Below, piece by piece: positions 8,293-15,659 of a stretch of DNA of 17,646 nucleotides. The stretch is from Pseudomonadota bacterium. Lineage in GTDB: Bacteria > Pseudomonadota > Gammaproteobacteria > Burkholderiales > Burkholderiaceae. The stretch covers positions 1 through 17,646 of the forward strand of contig CAUJJP010000203.1 of assembly GCA_963205525.1 (NCBI GenBank), in the 5' to 3' direction. The notes under the pieces are model-generated. The model saw only the letters and a list, made by a program, of their open reading frames with translations. It searched no databases and was not told the DNA's origin. The translations under genes and the position numbers were made by a program. Positions within the stretch are counted from its first letter, which is position 1; each line of letters opens with the position of its first letter.

Positions 8293-8346
8293 CCCCTTTT
8301 AGCGGCATTTGTAAATGCGCCCGCAATCCGGAACAAATCGGCGCAT
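8293..8346 (-). ncRNA. SAM-II (SAM-alpha) riboswitch aptamer
   Basis: Read on the minus strand, ATGCGCC (8346-8340) pairs perfectly with GGCGCAT (8321-8315) as a 7-bp P1. The loop begins GATTTGTTCCGGATTGC, as in the SAM-II family (GAUUU...CC.UAUUGC in the crystallised env-12 RNA). The 3' segment AAATGCCGCTAAAAGGGG corresponds to the conserved AAAUGUAGCUAAAAAGGG that folds back into the loop as a pseudoknot. It lies 46 nt before metX, a classic SAM-II target. SAM binding is expected to lower expression of metXW. The match is from memory of the consensus, not from a covariance search. Confidence 0.88.
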
Positions 8347-8350
8347 GGCC

Positions 8351-8356
8351 AGTATA
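8351..8356 (-). promoter_or_regulatory. -10-like box for metXW
   Basis: TATACT on the minus strand differs from TATAAT at one base. Transcription would start about 5-7 nt further on, at or next to the first base of riboswitch P1 (8346), which supports the assignment. No good -35 hexamer is seen at 16-18 bp spacing, so an activator may be needed. Confidence 0.55.
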
Positions 8357-8411
8357 GCCCTCGCGCTTATGCTCGCGCGGGGCCGTCGCCCCGGTGTGAA
8401 AGGGCCTTGCC

Positions 8412-10106
8412 GTGCACGAATGGCTGCGACGTCTGGACGCCACCTTCCCGGTGCGCTGGTGGGCCTGGCTGGCGAGCGCGGTGCTGTGCCTGCTCGCCAG
8501 CTTCACCTGGGTCGCGTTCGACGTCGGTGGTGCGCTCGCGCTGCTGGGCCTGTTCCTCACCGGCCTGGGCTGGCGCGACAGCCGCCAGCGCCGCCACTCG
8601 GTGCTGCGCAACTACCCGGTGATCGGGCACCTGCGCTTCCTGCTCGAGTTCGTGCGGCCGGAGATCCGCCAGTACTTCATCGAGTCCGACCGCGAGGCCG
8701 CGCCCTTCTCGCGCCAGCAGCGCAGCCTGGTCTACCAGCGCGCCAAGTCCGAGGCCGACAAGCGACCCTTCGGCACCCAGCTCGACGTCCAGGCCGAGGG
8801 CCACGAGTGGATCAACCATTCGCTGGCGCCGACCGCGCTGGCGGGCCACGACTTCCGCCTCACGATTGGCGAGCACCGCGCCCAGCCCTACTCGGCCAGC
8901 GTGTTCAACATCTCGGCGATGAGCTTCGGCGCGCTGTCGGCCAACGCCATCCTGGCGCTCAACGGCGGCGCGGCCAAGGGCGGCTTCATGCACGACACCG
9001 GCGAAGGCTCGATCAGCCGCCACCACCGCGTGCATGGCGGCGACCTGGTGTGGGAGATCGGCTCCGGCTACTTCGGCTGCCGCGACGACGACGGCCGCTT
9101 CGACCCCCGGCGCTTTGCCGAGCAGGCCGCGCAGCCGCAGGTCAGGCTCATCGAGATCAAGCTCAGCCAGGGCGCCAAGCCGGGCCACGGCGGCGTGCTG
9201 CCGGGGCCCAAGGTGACGCCGGAGATCGCCGCCGCACGCGGCGTGCCGCTGGGCGAGGACTGCATCAGCCCGGCGGCGCACAGCGCCTTCGCCACCCCGC
9301 TGGAGCTGCTGCAGTTCGTGGACACCCTGCGCCGCCTGGCGGGCGGCAAGCCCACAGGATTCAAGCTCTGCATCGGCCACCCCTGGGAGTGGTTCGCGAT
9401 CTGCAAGGCGATGCTGGAAACCGGCATCCGGCCCGACTTCATCGTCGTCGACGGCGCCGAGGGCGGCACCGGCGCGGCGCCGCTGGAGTTCACCGACCAC
9501 GTTGGCACGCCGCTGCAGGAAGGCCTGCTGCTGGTGCACAACACCCTGGTCGGTCTGAACCTGCGGGCGCAGATCCGCATCGGCTGCGCGGGCAAGATCG
9601 TGAGCGCCTTCGACATCGCGCGCGCGATGGCGCTCGGCGCCGACTGGTGCAATGCGGCGCGCGGCTTCATGTTCGCCCTGGGCTGCATCCAGGCCCAGGC
9701 CTGCCACACCGGCAGCTGCCCGACCGGCATCGCGACCCAGGACCGCTGGCGCCAGCGCGCCCTGGTGGTGCCGGACAAGCTGGAGCGCGTCTGGCGCTAC
9801 CACCGCCACACCCTGCACGCCTTGCAGGAGCTGACCCAGGCCGCCGGGCTGAGCCACCCGCGCGAGTTCACGCTCTCGCACATCGTGCGCCGGGTCAACA
9901 AGAGCGAGGTGCGGCTGCTGTCCAACCTGCTGCCGCGCATGGCGCCGGGCGAGCTGCTGGCCGCCGCCGAGGGCCGCGCCGACTGGCCGCACAAGGTCTA
10001 CGAGCTCTACTGGCCGCTGGCGCGCAGCGGCAGCTTCAGCGCCGCAACCGAGGATCGGGCCACCACGCTGCGGCGCAGGCGCACAGCGGCGCACGCGGAC
10101 GGCTGA
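8412..10106 (+). CDS. Membrane-anchored FMN-binding glutamate synthase family protein
   Basis: Predicted 564-residue protein with two N-terminal membrane helices (about residues 16-54) followed by a glutamate-synthase FMN/Fe-S domain (about 100-500). The [3Fe-4S] cysteines of that family are kept with GltB spacing C-x5-C-x4-C: Cys425, Cys431 and Cys436 in GCIQAQACHTGSCPTGIATQ. FMN-barrel signatures include SAMSFGALS, GAKPGHGGVLPG and VDGAEGGTGAAP. The glutaminase domain and the C-terminal part of true GltB are absent, so it is not a complete glutamate synthase. Such stand-alone proteins are common in proteobacteria and their reaction is not established. The GTG start at 8412 is supported by AAAGGG (8399-8404) 7 nt upstream. 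It is divergent from metX and shares its short promoter region. Confidence 0.9.
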   Translation: MHEWLRRLDATFPVRWWAWLASAVLCLLASFTWVAFDVGGALALLGLFLTGLGWRDSRQRRHSVLRNYPVIGHLRFLLEFVRPEIRQYFIESDREAAPFSRQQRSLVYQRAKSEADKRPFGTQLDVQAEGHEWINHSLAPTALAGHDFRLTIGEHRAQPYSASVFNISAMSFGALSANAILALNGGAAKGGFMHDTGEGSISRHHRVHGGDLVWEIGSGYFGCRDDDGRFDPRRFAEQAAQPQVRLIEIKLSQGAKPGHGGVLPGPKVTPEIAAARGVPLGEDCISPAAHSAFATPLELLQFVDTLRRLAGGKPTGFKLCIGHPWEWFAICKAMLETGIRPDFIVVDGAEGGTGAAPLEFTDHVGTPLQEGLLLVHNTLVGLNLRAQIRIGCAGKIVSAFDIARAMALGADWCNAARGFMFALGCIQAQACHTGSCPTGIATQDRWRQRALVVPDKLERVWRYHRHTLHALQELTQAAGLSHPREFTLSHIVRRVNKSEVRLLSNLLPRMAPGELLAAAEGRADWPHKVYELYWPLARSGSFSAATEDRATTLRRRRTAAHADG

Positions 10107-10126
10107 ATGCGCGGTATACGGGTTTT

Positions 10127-10180
10127 GCGCGTATTGCGCGTATTGCGCGTTTAGCGCGTTTAGCGCGTTTAGCGCGCTTG
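10127..10180. repeat. 9-bp tandem repeat between convergent genes
   Basis: Two copies of GCGCGTATT (10127-10144), three copies of GCGCGTTTA (10145-10171) and one degenerate copy GCGCGCTTG (10172-10180) lie in the 89-bp spacer between the FMN protein and the GST. The 9-bp period with a switch in the last bases suggests expansion by slippage in two steps. Each unit contains GCGCG, but no long stem with a T-run forms. It may serve as a binding array or simply be a variable repeat. Confidence 0.85.
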
Positions 10181-10195
10181 GCCGACGGCCGGCGT

Positions 10196-10816
10196 TCAGG
10201 CGCCGGGCGGCGCGCTGTCGATGAAGCTCGGGCGCGCGGCGAGCTTGTCGTGCAGCCGGTCCAGGTTGGGGTGGCTGCCGCGCCAGTCGATCTGCGGGAA
10301 GCGGAAGTCCAGGTAGCCGAGCGCGCAGCCGACCGCGATGTCGGCCAGCGTGAAGCTGTTGCCGTGGCACCAGGGCCGGTCCGCCAGGCCCTGGCTCATC
10401 GCCTTCAGCGCCGAATTCACGGCGCGCAGCTGGCGCTCGATCCAGGCCTGCGAGCGCTCGCCCTCGGCCCGTCCGGACCAGGTGGCTTCCAGCCGCGCCA
10501 GCACGGCGGCGTCGAGCACGCCGTCGGCGAGCGACTCCCAGGTCCGCACCTCGACGCGCTCGCGGCCGCTGGCCGGGATCAGCTTGCCCACCGGGCTCAG
10601 GGTGTCCAGGTACTCGACGATGGTGCGCGAGTCGAACACCGCCTCGCCGCCTTCCATCACCAGGCAGGGCACCTTGCCCAGCGGGTTGCTCTTGATGACA
10701 GCATCACCGGCGCTCCAGGGATCCTCGAACACCAGCTGCACGTCGAGCTTCTTCTCCGCCAGCACCACGCGCACCTTGCGCACGTAGGGGCTGGTCGGCG
10801 ATCCGATGAGCTTCAT
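10196..10816 (-). CDS. Glutathione S-transferase family protein
   Basis: Predicted 206-residue cytoplasmic GST. The thioredoxin-like domain starts MKLIGSPTSPYVRKVRVVLAEK with the likely catalytic Ser9 (in SPYVRKV). The cis-proline segment NPLGKVPCLV and the glutathione-binding DSRTIVEYLDTL follow. The helical domain carries the folding motif FTLADIAVGCALGYLDFRF. ATG 10816 is chosen to match the usual family start; ATG 10825 would add MPS, and neither has a clear Shine-Dalgarno. It lies 39 bp after codA on the same strand, so it may be the last gene of the pyrimidine cluster. Nothing in the family ties it to uracil breakdown; handling a reactive aldehyde intermediate is only a speculation. YibF-like GSTs are the nearest named group. 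Confidence 0.9.
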   Translation of the reverse strand: MKLIGSPTSPYVRKVRVVLAEKKLDVQLVFEDPWSAGDAVIKSNPLGKVPCLVMEGGEAVFDSRTIVEYLDTLSPVGKLIPASGRERVEVRTWESLADGVLDAAVLARLEATWSGRAEGERSQAWIERQLRAVNSALKAMSQGLADRPWCHGNSFTLADIAVGCALGYLDFRFPQIDWRGSHPNLDRLHDKLAARPSFIDSAPPGA

Positions 10817-10855
10817 GGACGGCATGTTATGGAGGCTGTTCAGTCGCGAATCATT

Positions 10856-12145
10856 CTATCGAGGGGGGTGTCGCGTGAAGTCCACGAACGCGGGGCGGCC
10901 CGGCAGCGCCAGCTCCACGTTCGCCGGCGCGCTGCGCGCGACGATGCGCCCGCCACGCAGTACCGCGAGCCGCGCGGCGCGCAGCCGGATCGCCTCCTCG
11001 GGGCTGCGCGCCTGCAGCAAGACCATGTCGGCGCGAGCGCCCACTTCCAATCCGTAGCCCTCCAGGCCAAGCACGCGCGCGGCGTTGACGGTGACGGCGT
11101 CGAAGCACTGGCGGGTGCCGGCCAGGCTGGTCATCTGCGCCACGTGCAGTCCCATCGCCGCCACCTCCAGCATGTCGGCCGAGCCCAGGGCGTACCAGGG
11201 GTCCATCACGCAGTCGTGGCCGAAGGCGACGTTGACGCCGGCCGCCAGCAGCTCGGGCACCCGCGTCATGCCGCGCCGGCGCGGGTAGCTGTCGTGCCGG
11301 CCCTGCAGGGTGATGTTGATGAGCGGGTTCGCCACCGCGTGCAGCCCGGCCTCGGCGATGAGCGGGATCAGCTTGCTCGCGTAGTAGTTGTCCATCGAGT
11401 GCATGGACGTCAGGTGCGAGCCGGTGACCCGCCCCTGCAGCCCCAGGCGCTGGGTGTGCAGCGCCAGGGTCTCGACGTGGCGCGACTGCGGGTCGTCGCT
11501 CTCGTCGCAGTGCATGTCCACGCGCAGCCCGCGCTGTGCGGCCAGCTCGCAAAGCAGGCGCACACTTTCCGCGCCCTGCTCGGCGGTCCGTTCGAAGTGC
11601 GGAATGCCGCCCACCACCTCCACCCCGAGATCGAGGGCGCGCTCCAGCTTGGCCAGTGCGCCCGCGCTGCGCAGCACGCCGTCCTGCGGGAAGGCCACCA
11701 GCTGCAGGTCCAGATAGGGCCGCACCTGCTCGCGCACCTGCAGCAGGGCGCGCACTGCGAGCAGCCGCGGGTCGCAGACGTCGACGTGCGAGCGGATCGC
11801 CAGCAGCCCGCGCGCCACCGCCCAGTCGCAGTAGGCAAGTGCGCGCTCGGCGATCGCCTCCTCGGTCAGCAGCGGCTTGAGCTCGCCCCACAGGGCGATG
11901 CCCTCCAGCAGGGTGCCGCTGGCGTTCACCCGCGGCAGCCCGTGCGACAGGGTGGCGTCGAGGTGGAAGTGGGCGTCGACGAAGGGCGGGCTGAGCAGCC
12001 AGCCCTGGGCGTCCAGCTCTTCGGCGCCCGCCGGCAGCGGCAGGGCGTGGCCGATGGCGGCGATGCGGCCGTCCTGCAGCAGCAGGTCGAGGTCGTGCCG
12101 GCCGTCGGGCAGGGTGGCGTGGCGTATCAGCAGCGCTCGGGTCAT
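10856..12145 (-). CDS. codA: Cytosine deaminase (CodA-like amidohydrolase)
   Basis: Predicted 429-residue amidohydrolase that hydrolyses cytosine to uracil and ammonia. Co-linear with E. coli CodA at a constant offset of two: metal ligands His59/His61 (DAHFHLD), His212, and Asp311; Glu215 (HCDESDDPQSR); His244 (SHLTSMHS); and the substrate amide-binding Gln154 (AFPQDG). NPLINITLQGRHDSYPRRRGMTRV is also shared. One change stands out: GHDCVMDPWY has Cys312 where E. coli has Asp314. ATG 12145 gives the normal N-terminus (MTRALLIRHATLPDG); an ATG at 12184 would add 13 atypical residues. It lies 107 bp after the permease on the same strand and fits the upp-permease cluster by supplying uracil. Close homologues deaminating isocytosine or isoguanine cannot be excluded. 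Confidence 0.9.
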   Translation of the reverse strand: MTRALLIRHATLPDGRHDLDLLLQDGRIAAIGHALPLPAGAEELDAQGWLLSPPFVDAHFHLDATLSHGLPRVNASGTLLEGIALWGELKPLLTEEAIAERALAYCDWAVARGLLAIRSHVDVCDPRLLAVRALLQVREQVRPYLDLQLVAFPQDGVLRSAGALAKLERALDLGVEVVGGIPHFERTAEQGAESVRLLCELAAQRGLRVDMHCDESDDPQSRHVETLALHTQRLGLQGRVTGSHLTSMHSMDNYYASKLIPLIAEAGLHAVANPLINITLQGRHDSYPRRRGMTRVPELLAAGVNVAFGHDCVMDPWYALGSADMLEVAAMGLHVAQMTSLAGTRQCFDAVTVNAARVLGLEGYGLEVGARADMVLLQARSPEEAIRLRAARLAVLRGGRIVARSAPANVELALPGRPAFVDFTRHPPR

Positions 12146-12252
12146 GGCGGGTCGGGGTGGTGCACGAAATGCGCCACGGTACACCGCCGCGGCCGCGCCG
12201 AACGTCGGCAGGCGCCCGGCTGCCCGGCAGCCCGGCGCTCAGTCGGCGAGCC

Positions 12253-13530
12253 TCAGCGCCGCTTGCCCAGCAACAGGTACAGCAGCACGGCGCCGAAGGT
12301 GGCGGTGCCTATGCCGCCGAGGGCGAAGCCGCCGAACTTCAGGGTGTAGTCGCCGGTGCCCAGGACGAGGGTGATGGCCGCCACCACGATGTTCGCCGGG
12401 TCGCTGAAGTCGACCTTGTTGTCGACCCAGATCTTGGCGCCGGCGATGGTGATGAGGCCGAAGACGACGATGGACACGCCGCCCATCACCGCCAGCGGGA
12501 TGGCCTGGATGAGGGCGCCGAACTTGGGGCTGAAGCCCAGCAGGATGGCGATCAGCGCGGCGACGACGAACATCGCGGTCGAGTAGACGCGGGTGGCCGC
12601 CATGACGCCGATGTTCTCGGCGTAGGTGGTGACGCCGGTGCCGCCGGCGCTGCCCGAGACCATGGTGGCGATGCCGTCGCCGACGAAGGCGCGGCCCATG
12701 AAGGGATCCAGGTTGCGTCCGGTCATCGCGCTCACCGCCTTGATGTGGCCCAGGTTCTCGGCCACCAGGATGATGGCCACCGGGGCGATGAGCAGCATCG
12801 CCGCGGGGTCGAACACCGGCGCGGTGAAGGTGGGCAGGCCGATCCAGGCCGCGCTGGCGATGCCAGAGAAGTCGATCGGCTTGCCCAGCCCCAGGCCGTT
12901 GGTCAGCACGCCGTAGATCAGGCTGGCGAGGATGAGGCCGACCAGGATCAGCAGGCGCTGGACCATGCCGCTGGCGCGCACCGCCACCAGGCCGACGCAC
13001 AGGAAGGTCAGGCCCTGCATCCAGGCGTCGAAGCTGGTCGGCGCCATGTTCTTGATCGGGATGCCGGCCAGGTTCAGGCCGATCACCGCCACCACGGCGC
13101 CGGTGACCACCGGCGGCATCAGGCGCTCGATCCAGCCGGTACCGGTGGCCATGACGACGAGGCCGATCAGGGTGTAGAGGGCGCCGCAGACGATGATGCC
13201 GCCCAGGGCGAGCGCGATGTTCGCGTTCGCGCCGCTGCCGGCGTAGCCGCTGGCGGCGATGACGACGCCGATGAAGGCGAAGCTCGACCCCAGGTAGCTC
13301 GGCACCCGGCCGCCGACGATGAGGAAGAAGATCAGGGTGCCCACCCCCGACATCAGGACCGCGATGTTGGGGTCGAAGCCCATCAGCAGCGGCGCCAGCA
13401 CGGTGGCGCCGAACATCGCGATCACGTGCTGGATGCCCAGCGCGGTGGTCTGCAGCCAGGGCAGGCGCTCGTCGGGCGCGACCACGGCGCCGGGGGTGGC
13501 GCGCACCTCGCGCCAGTTCAGCAGGCTCAT
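12253..13530 (-). CDS. rutG: Uracil permease, NCS2 family, RutG-like
   Basis: Predicted 425-residue inner-membrane nucleobase:cation symporter with about 14 helices including two re-entrant segments. Conserved substrate-site residues correspond to those of E. coli UraA: Glu258 and His262 (VAENLGHIKAV), and Glu305 (TTYAENIGVMA). The text is closer to E. coli RutG than to UraA, for example VVAPDERLPW, HVIAMFGATVLAP, GGRVPSYLGSSFAF, RWIERLMPPVVTGAVV-like IERLMPPVVTG, and GRAFVGDGIATM. It should import uracil, perhaps also thymine or other pyrimidines. ATG 13530 is supported by GGAGGA about 6 nt upstream. It lies between upp and codA on the same strand. Low-complexity in-frame sequence upstream of 13530 is not likely to be coding. 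Annotation as UraA would be functionally equivalent. Confidence 0.92.
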   Translation of the reverse strand: MSLLNWREVRATPGAVVAPDERLPWLQTTALGIQHVIAMFGATVLAPLLMGFDPNIAVLMSGVGTLIFFLIVGGRVPSYLGSSFAFIGVVIAASGYAGSGANANIALALGGIIVCGALYTLIGLVVMATGTGWIERLMPPVVTGAVVAVIGLNLAGIPIKNMAPTSFDAWMQGLTFLCVGLVAVRASGMVQRLLILVGLILASLIYGVLTNGLGLGKPIDFSGIASAAWIGLPTFTAPVFDPAAMLLIAPVAIILVAENLGHIKAVSAMTGRNLDPFMGRAFVGDGIATMVSGSAGGTGVTTYAENIGVMAATRVYSTAMFVVAALIAILLGFSPKFGALIQAIPLAVMGGVSIVVFGLITIAGAKIWVDNKVDFSDPANIVVAAITLVLGTGDYTLKFGGFALGGIGTATFGAVLLYLLLGKRR

Positions 13531-13618
13531 CTCGTCTCCTCCGTCCAGGGTGGGGCGGATTGTCCGGCGCGCGGCGCACAGGCCGCCCCCGGATCCGCCC
13601 CAGGGGCCGAGCCCGGAC

Positions 13619-13647
13619 GAATCACCGTCCACTGCGGACGGCGATTC
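13619..13647 (-). other. Stem-loop in the upp-permease spacer (distal)
   Basis: GAATC-A-CCGTCC (13619-13630) pairs with GGACGG-C-GATTC (13636-13647): 11 base pairs with one mismatch around a 5-nt loop. It lies about 90 nt before the permease start on the transcript and after a second hairpin. No T-run follows, so processing, stability or attenuation roles are all possible. Confidence 0.6.
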
Positions 13648-13659
13648 GCCTGGCGAGGG

Positions 13660-13683
13660 CCATCGGGCCTGCGAGCCCGATGG
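13660..13683 (-). other. Stem-loop in the upp-permease spacer (proximal)
   Basis: CCATCGGGC (13660-13668) and GCCCGATGG (13675-13683) form a perfect 9-bp stem with a 6-nt loop, 31 bp after the upp stop codon on the minus strand. It may terminate or protect the upstream URC1-URC4-upp message. There is no T-run. Confidence 0.6.
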
Positions 13684-13714
13684 TGGCCGGGACGCAGGCC
13701 GGCCCAGGGGGCGC

Positions 13715-14338
<624 letters not shown>

Positions 14339-14360
14339 GCGTGCTCCGGGGTCGGGGTTG

Positions 14361-15659
14361 TCAGAATACGGTGCCGTTGCTGGCCACCCGCACCGGCGGC
14401 GGCCCGCCGGGACGGCGCTCGGCGGCGATCTGGCGGCCGGCGAGCCAGGTGCCGCCCTCCAGCACCGCCGCCAGCGGCAGCGCCGGGCGGCCGAGCTCGG
14501 CGCGCACGCCGCGCACCACCTCGTCGAGCAGGCTCACGGTGAGCGCGCGCCATTCGACGACCCAGGGGTCGGCGACGGTGTAGGTGTGGCTCGCGAACCC
14601 GGCATCGCGCGGCACGATGACGCCGGCGTCCAGCAGCAGCCCGCCGTTGCGGTACTCCGGCAGGCCGGTGAGCTCGTCCAGGCCCTCGACCGCGATCCCG
14701 GCCCACTCGAAGGGCTCGACCAGCGAATAGCTGAGCCACTGGCTGAGCTTGTGGAAGGGCACGCGCTGGGCGCTGGGCCCCTCGCCGCCGGCCAGCGGGT
14801 GCGGCCAGGTGTCGCCCACCGGCCGCTTGCCCAGCATCTGGCCGCCCGGCCAGATGCCGCCGAAGGCCTTCAGCAGGGCGCGCAGGATCTGCGTCGCCGA
14901 CACCCGCTTGACCGCGATGCGCTGCACCGTTGCCCCCGGCGCGCTGACGAGTGGGTTGGTCAGCAGGTCGAACAGGTAGCCGGGCCGCCCGGGGCGCCCG
15001 AACACGTCGGGCCGCTGGGCCAGCGCCGCCCCGAGCCGGCGCAGCAGCGCCACCCGGCCGTCCAGCCCGACCAGGGGGTTGTCGTCGCGCACCTGCAGCG
15101 CGCGCGCGAGCTGGGCTGCGTCCAACCGCTCCAGGGCCTGCGCGTCGACCCGCATCGGCACCCGCAGGTCGGACGAGAAGACGCCGCCGACGAAGGCATG
15201 GAAGCTGGCCAGCGCCAGCCCCTCGCTGCGCGCCCAGGCCCGGCCGGTGCCGGGCTCGACCCAGCGCCACTGCTCGCCGGCACCGGCATCGAGCAGCACG
15301 CTCACGAGTGCGAGGTCGATGCGCGTGCGTGCCAGCTCGGCGGCCGACAAGTCGCCGCAGCGCGCGTCCATGAGCGCCTTGCGGTCGACGCCGCCGGCCT
15401 CGAAGTGGCGCCAGCGGCTGTGCAGCGGCACCTGGCCGCCGGGGAAGCGTTCCTGCGTCAGACGGGCGACGCGGCGCACCACCTCCGGCAGCCGGGAACG
15501 GTCGAGCTGGTGGTGCGCCGAGCGCCCGCCCGCCACCGCCGCCGTGATGTTGGCGCAGCGCTCGCGCACCAGCTGCGGCTTGCGCAGCAGGCGCACCGCC
15601 TGCGCCAGCGCGTCCTTGTCCGCGCCTTCCAGGCCGGTGAAGCTGGTGTGCTCAGTCAA
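14361..15659 (-). CDS. URC4/Urg3 family protein (DUF1688), uracil catabolism
   Basis: Predicted 432-residue protein of the DUF1688 family, whose founding member is yeast URC4 (Urg3 in Aspergillus and fission yeast), needed for growth on uracil as nitrogen source. Its reaction is not settled. Features: [19 protein letters not shown] at the N-terminus, [70 protein letters not shown] and [15 protein letters not shown]. No signal peptide or membrane helix. The start is TTG at 15659: AAGGGA lies about 7 nt upstream and the start overlaps the URC1 stop by 8 nt, while the next in-frame Met is about 95 residues in. Tight coupling with URC1 supports joint action. Assignment is from recognisable family text and context. 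Confidence 0.9.
   Translation of the reverse strand: MTEHTSFTGLEGADKDALAQAVRLLRKPQLVRERCANITAAVAGGRSAHHQLDRSRLPEVVRRVARLTQERFPGGQVPLHSRWRHFEAGGVDRKALMDARCGDLSAAELARTRIDLALVSVLLDAGAGEQWRWVEPGTGRAWARSEGLALASFHAFVGGVFSSDLRVPMRVDAQALERLDAAQLARALQVRDDNPLVGLDGRVALLRRLGAALAQRPDVFGRPGRPGYLFDLLTNPLVSAPGATVQRIAVKRVSATQILRALLKAFGGIWPGGQMLGKRPVGDTWPHPLAGGEGPSAQRVPFHKLSQWLSYSLVEPFEWAGIAVEGLDELTGLPEYRNGGLLLDAGVIVPRDAGFASHTYTVADPWVVEWRALTVSLLDEVVRGVRAELGRPALPLAAVLEGGTWLAGRQIAAERRPGGPPPVRVASNGTVF

Noticed and set aside
8247..8336. N-terminal extension of metX by 30 residues
   Set aside because: The extension would encode the riboswitch and hairpin; the usual MetX N-terminus begins at 8246.
8315..12349. A 1344-codon plus-strand open frame running through four genes
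   Set aside because: It reads through the FMN protein in the wrong frame and opposite GST and codA; no domain is recognisable. Long stop-free frames are expected at this GC content.
13531..13632. N-terminal extension of the permease by 34 residues
   Set aside because: The extension is Gly-rich low-complexity sequence, and the ATG at 13530 has a strong GGAGGA upstream.
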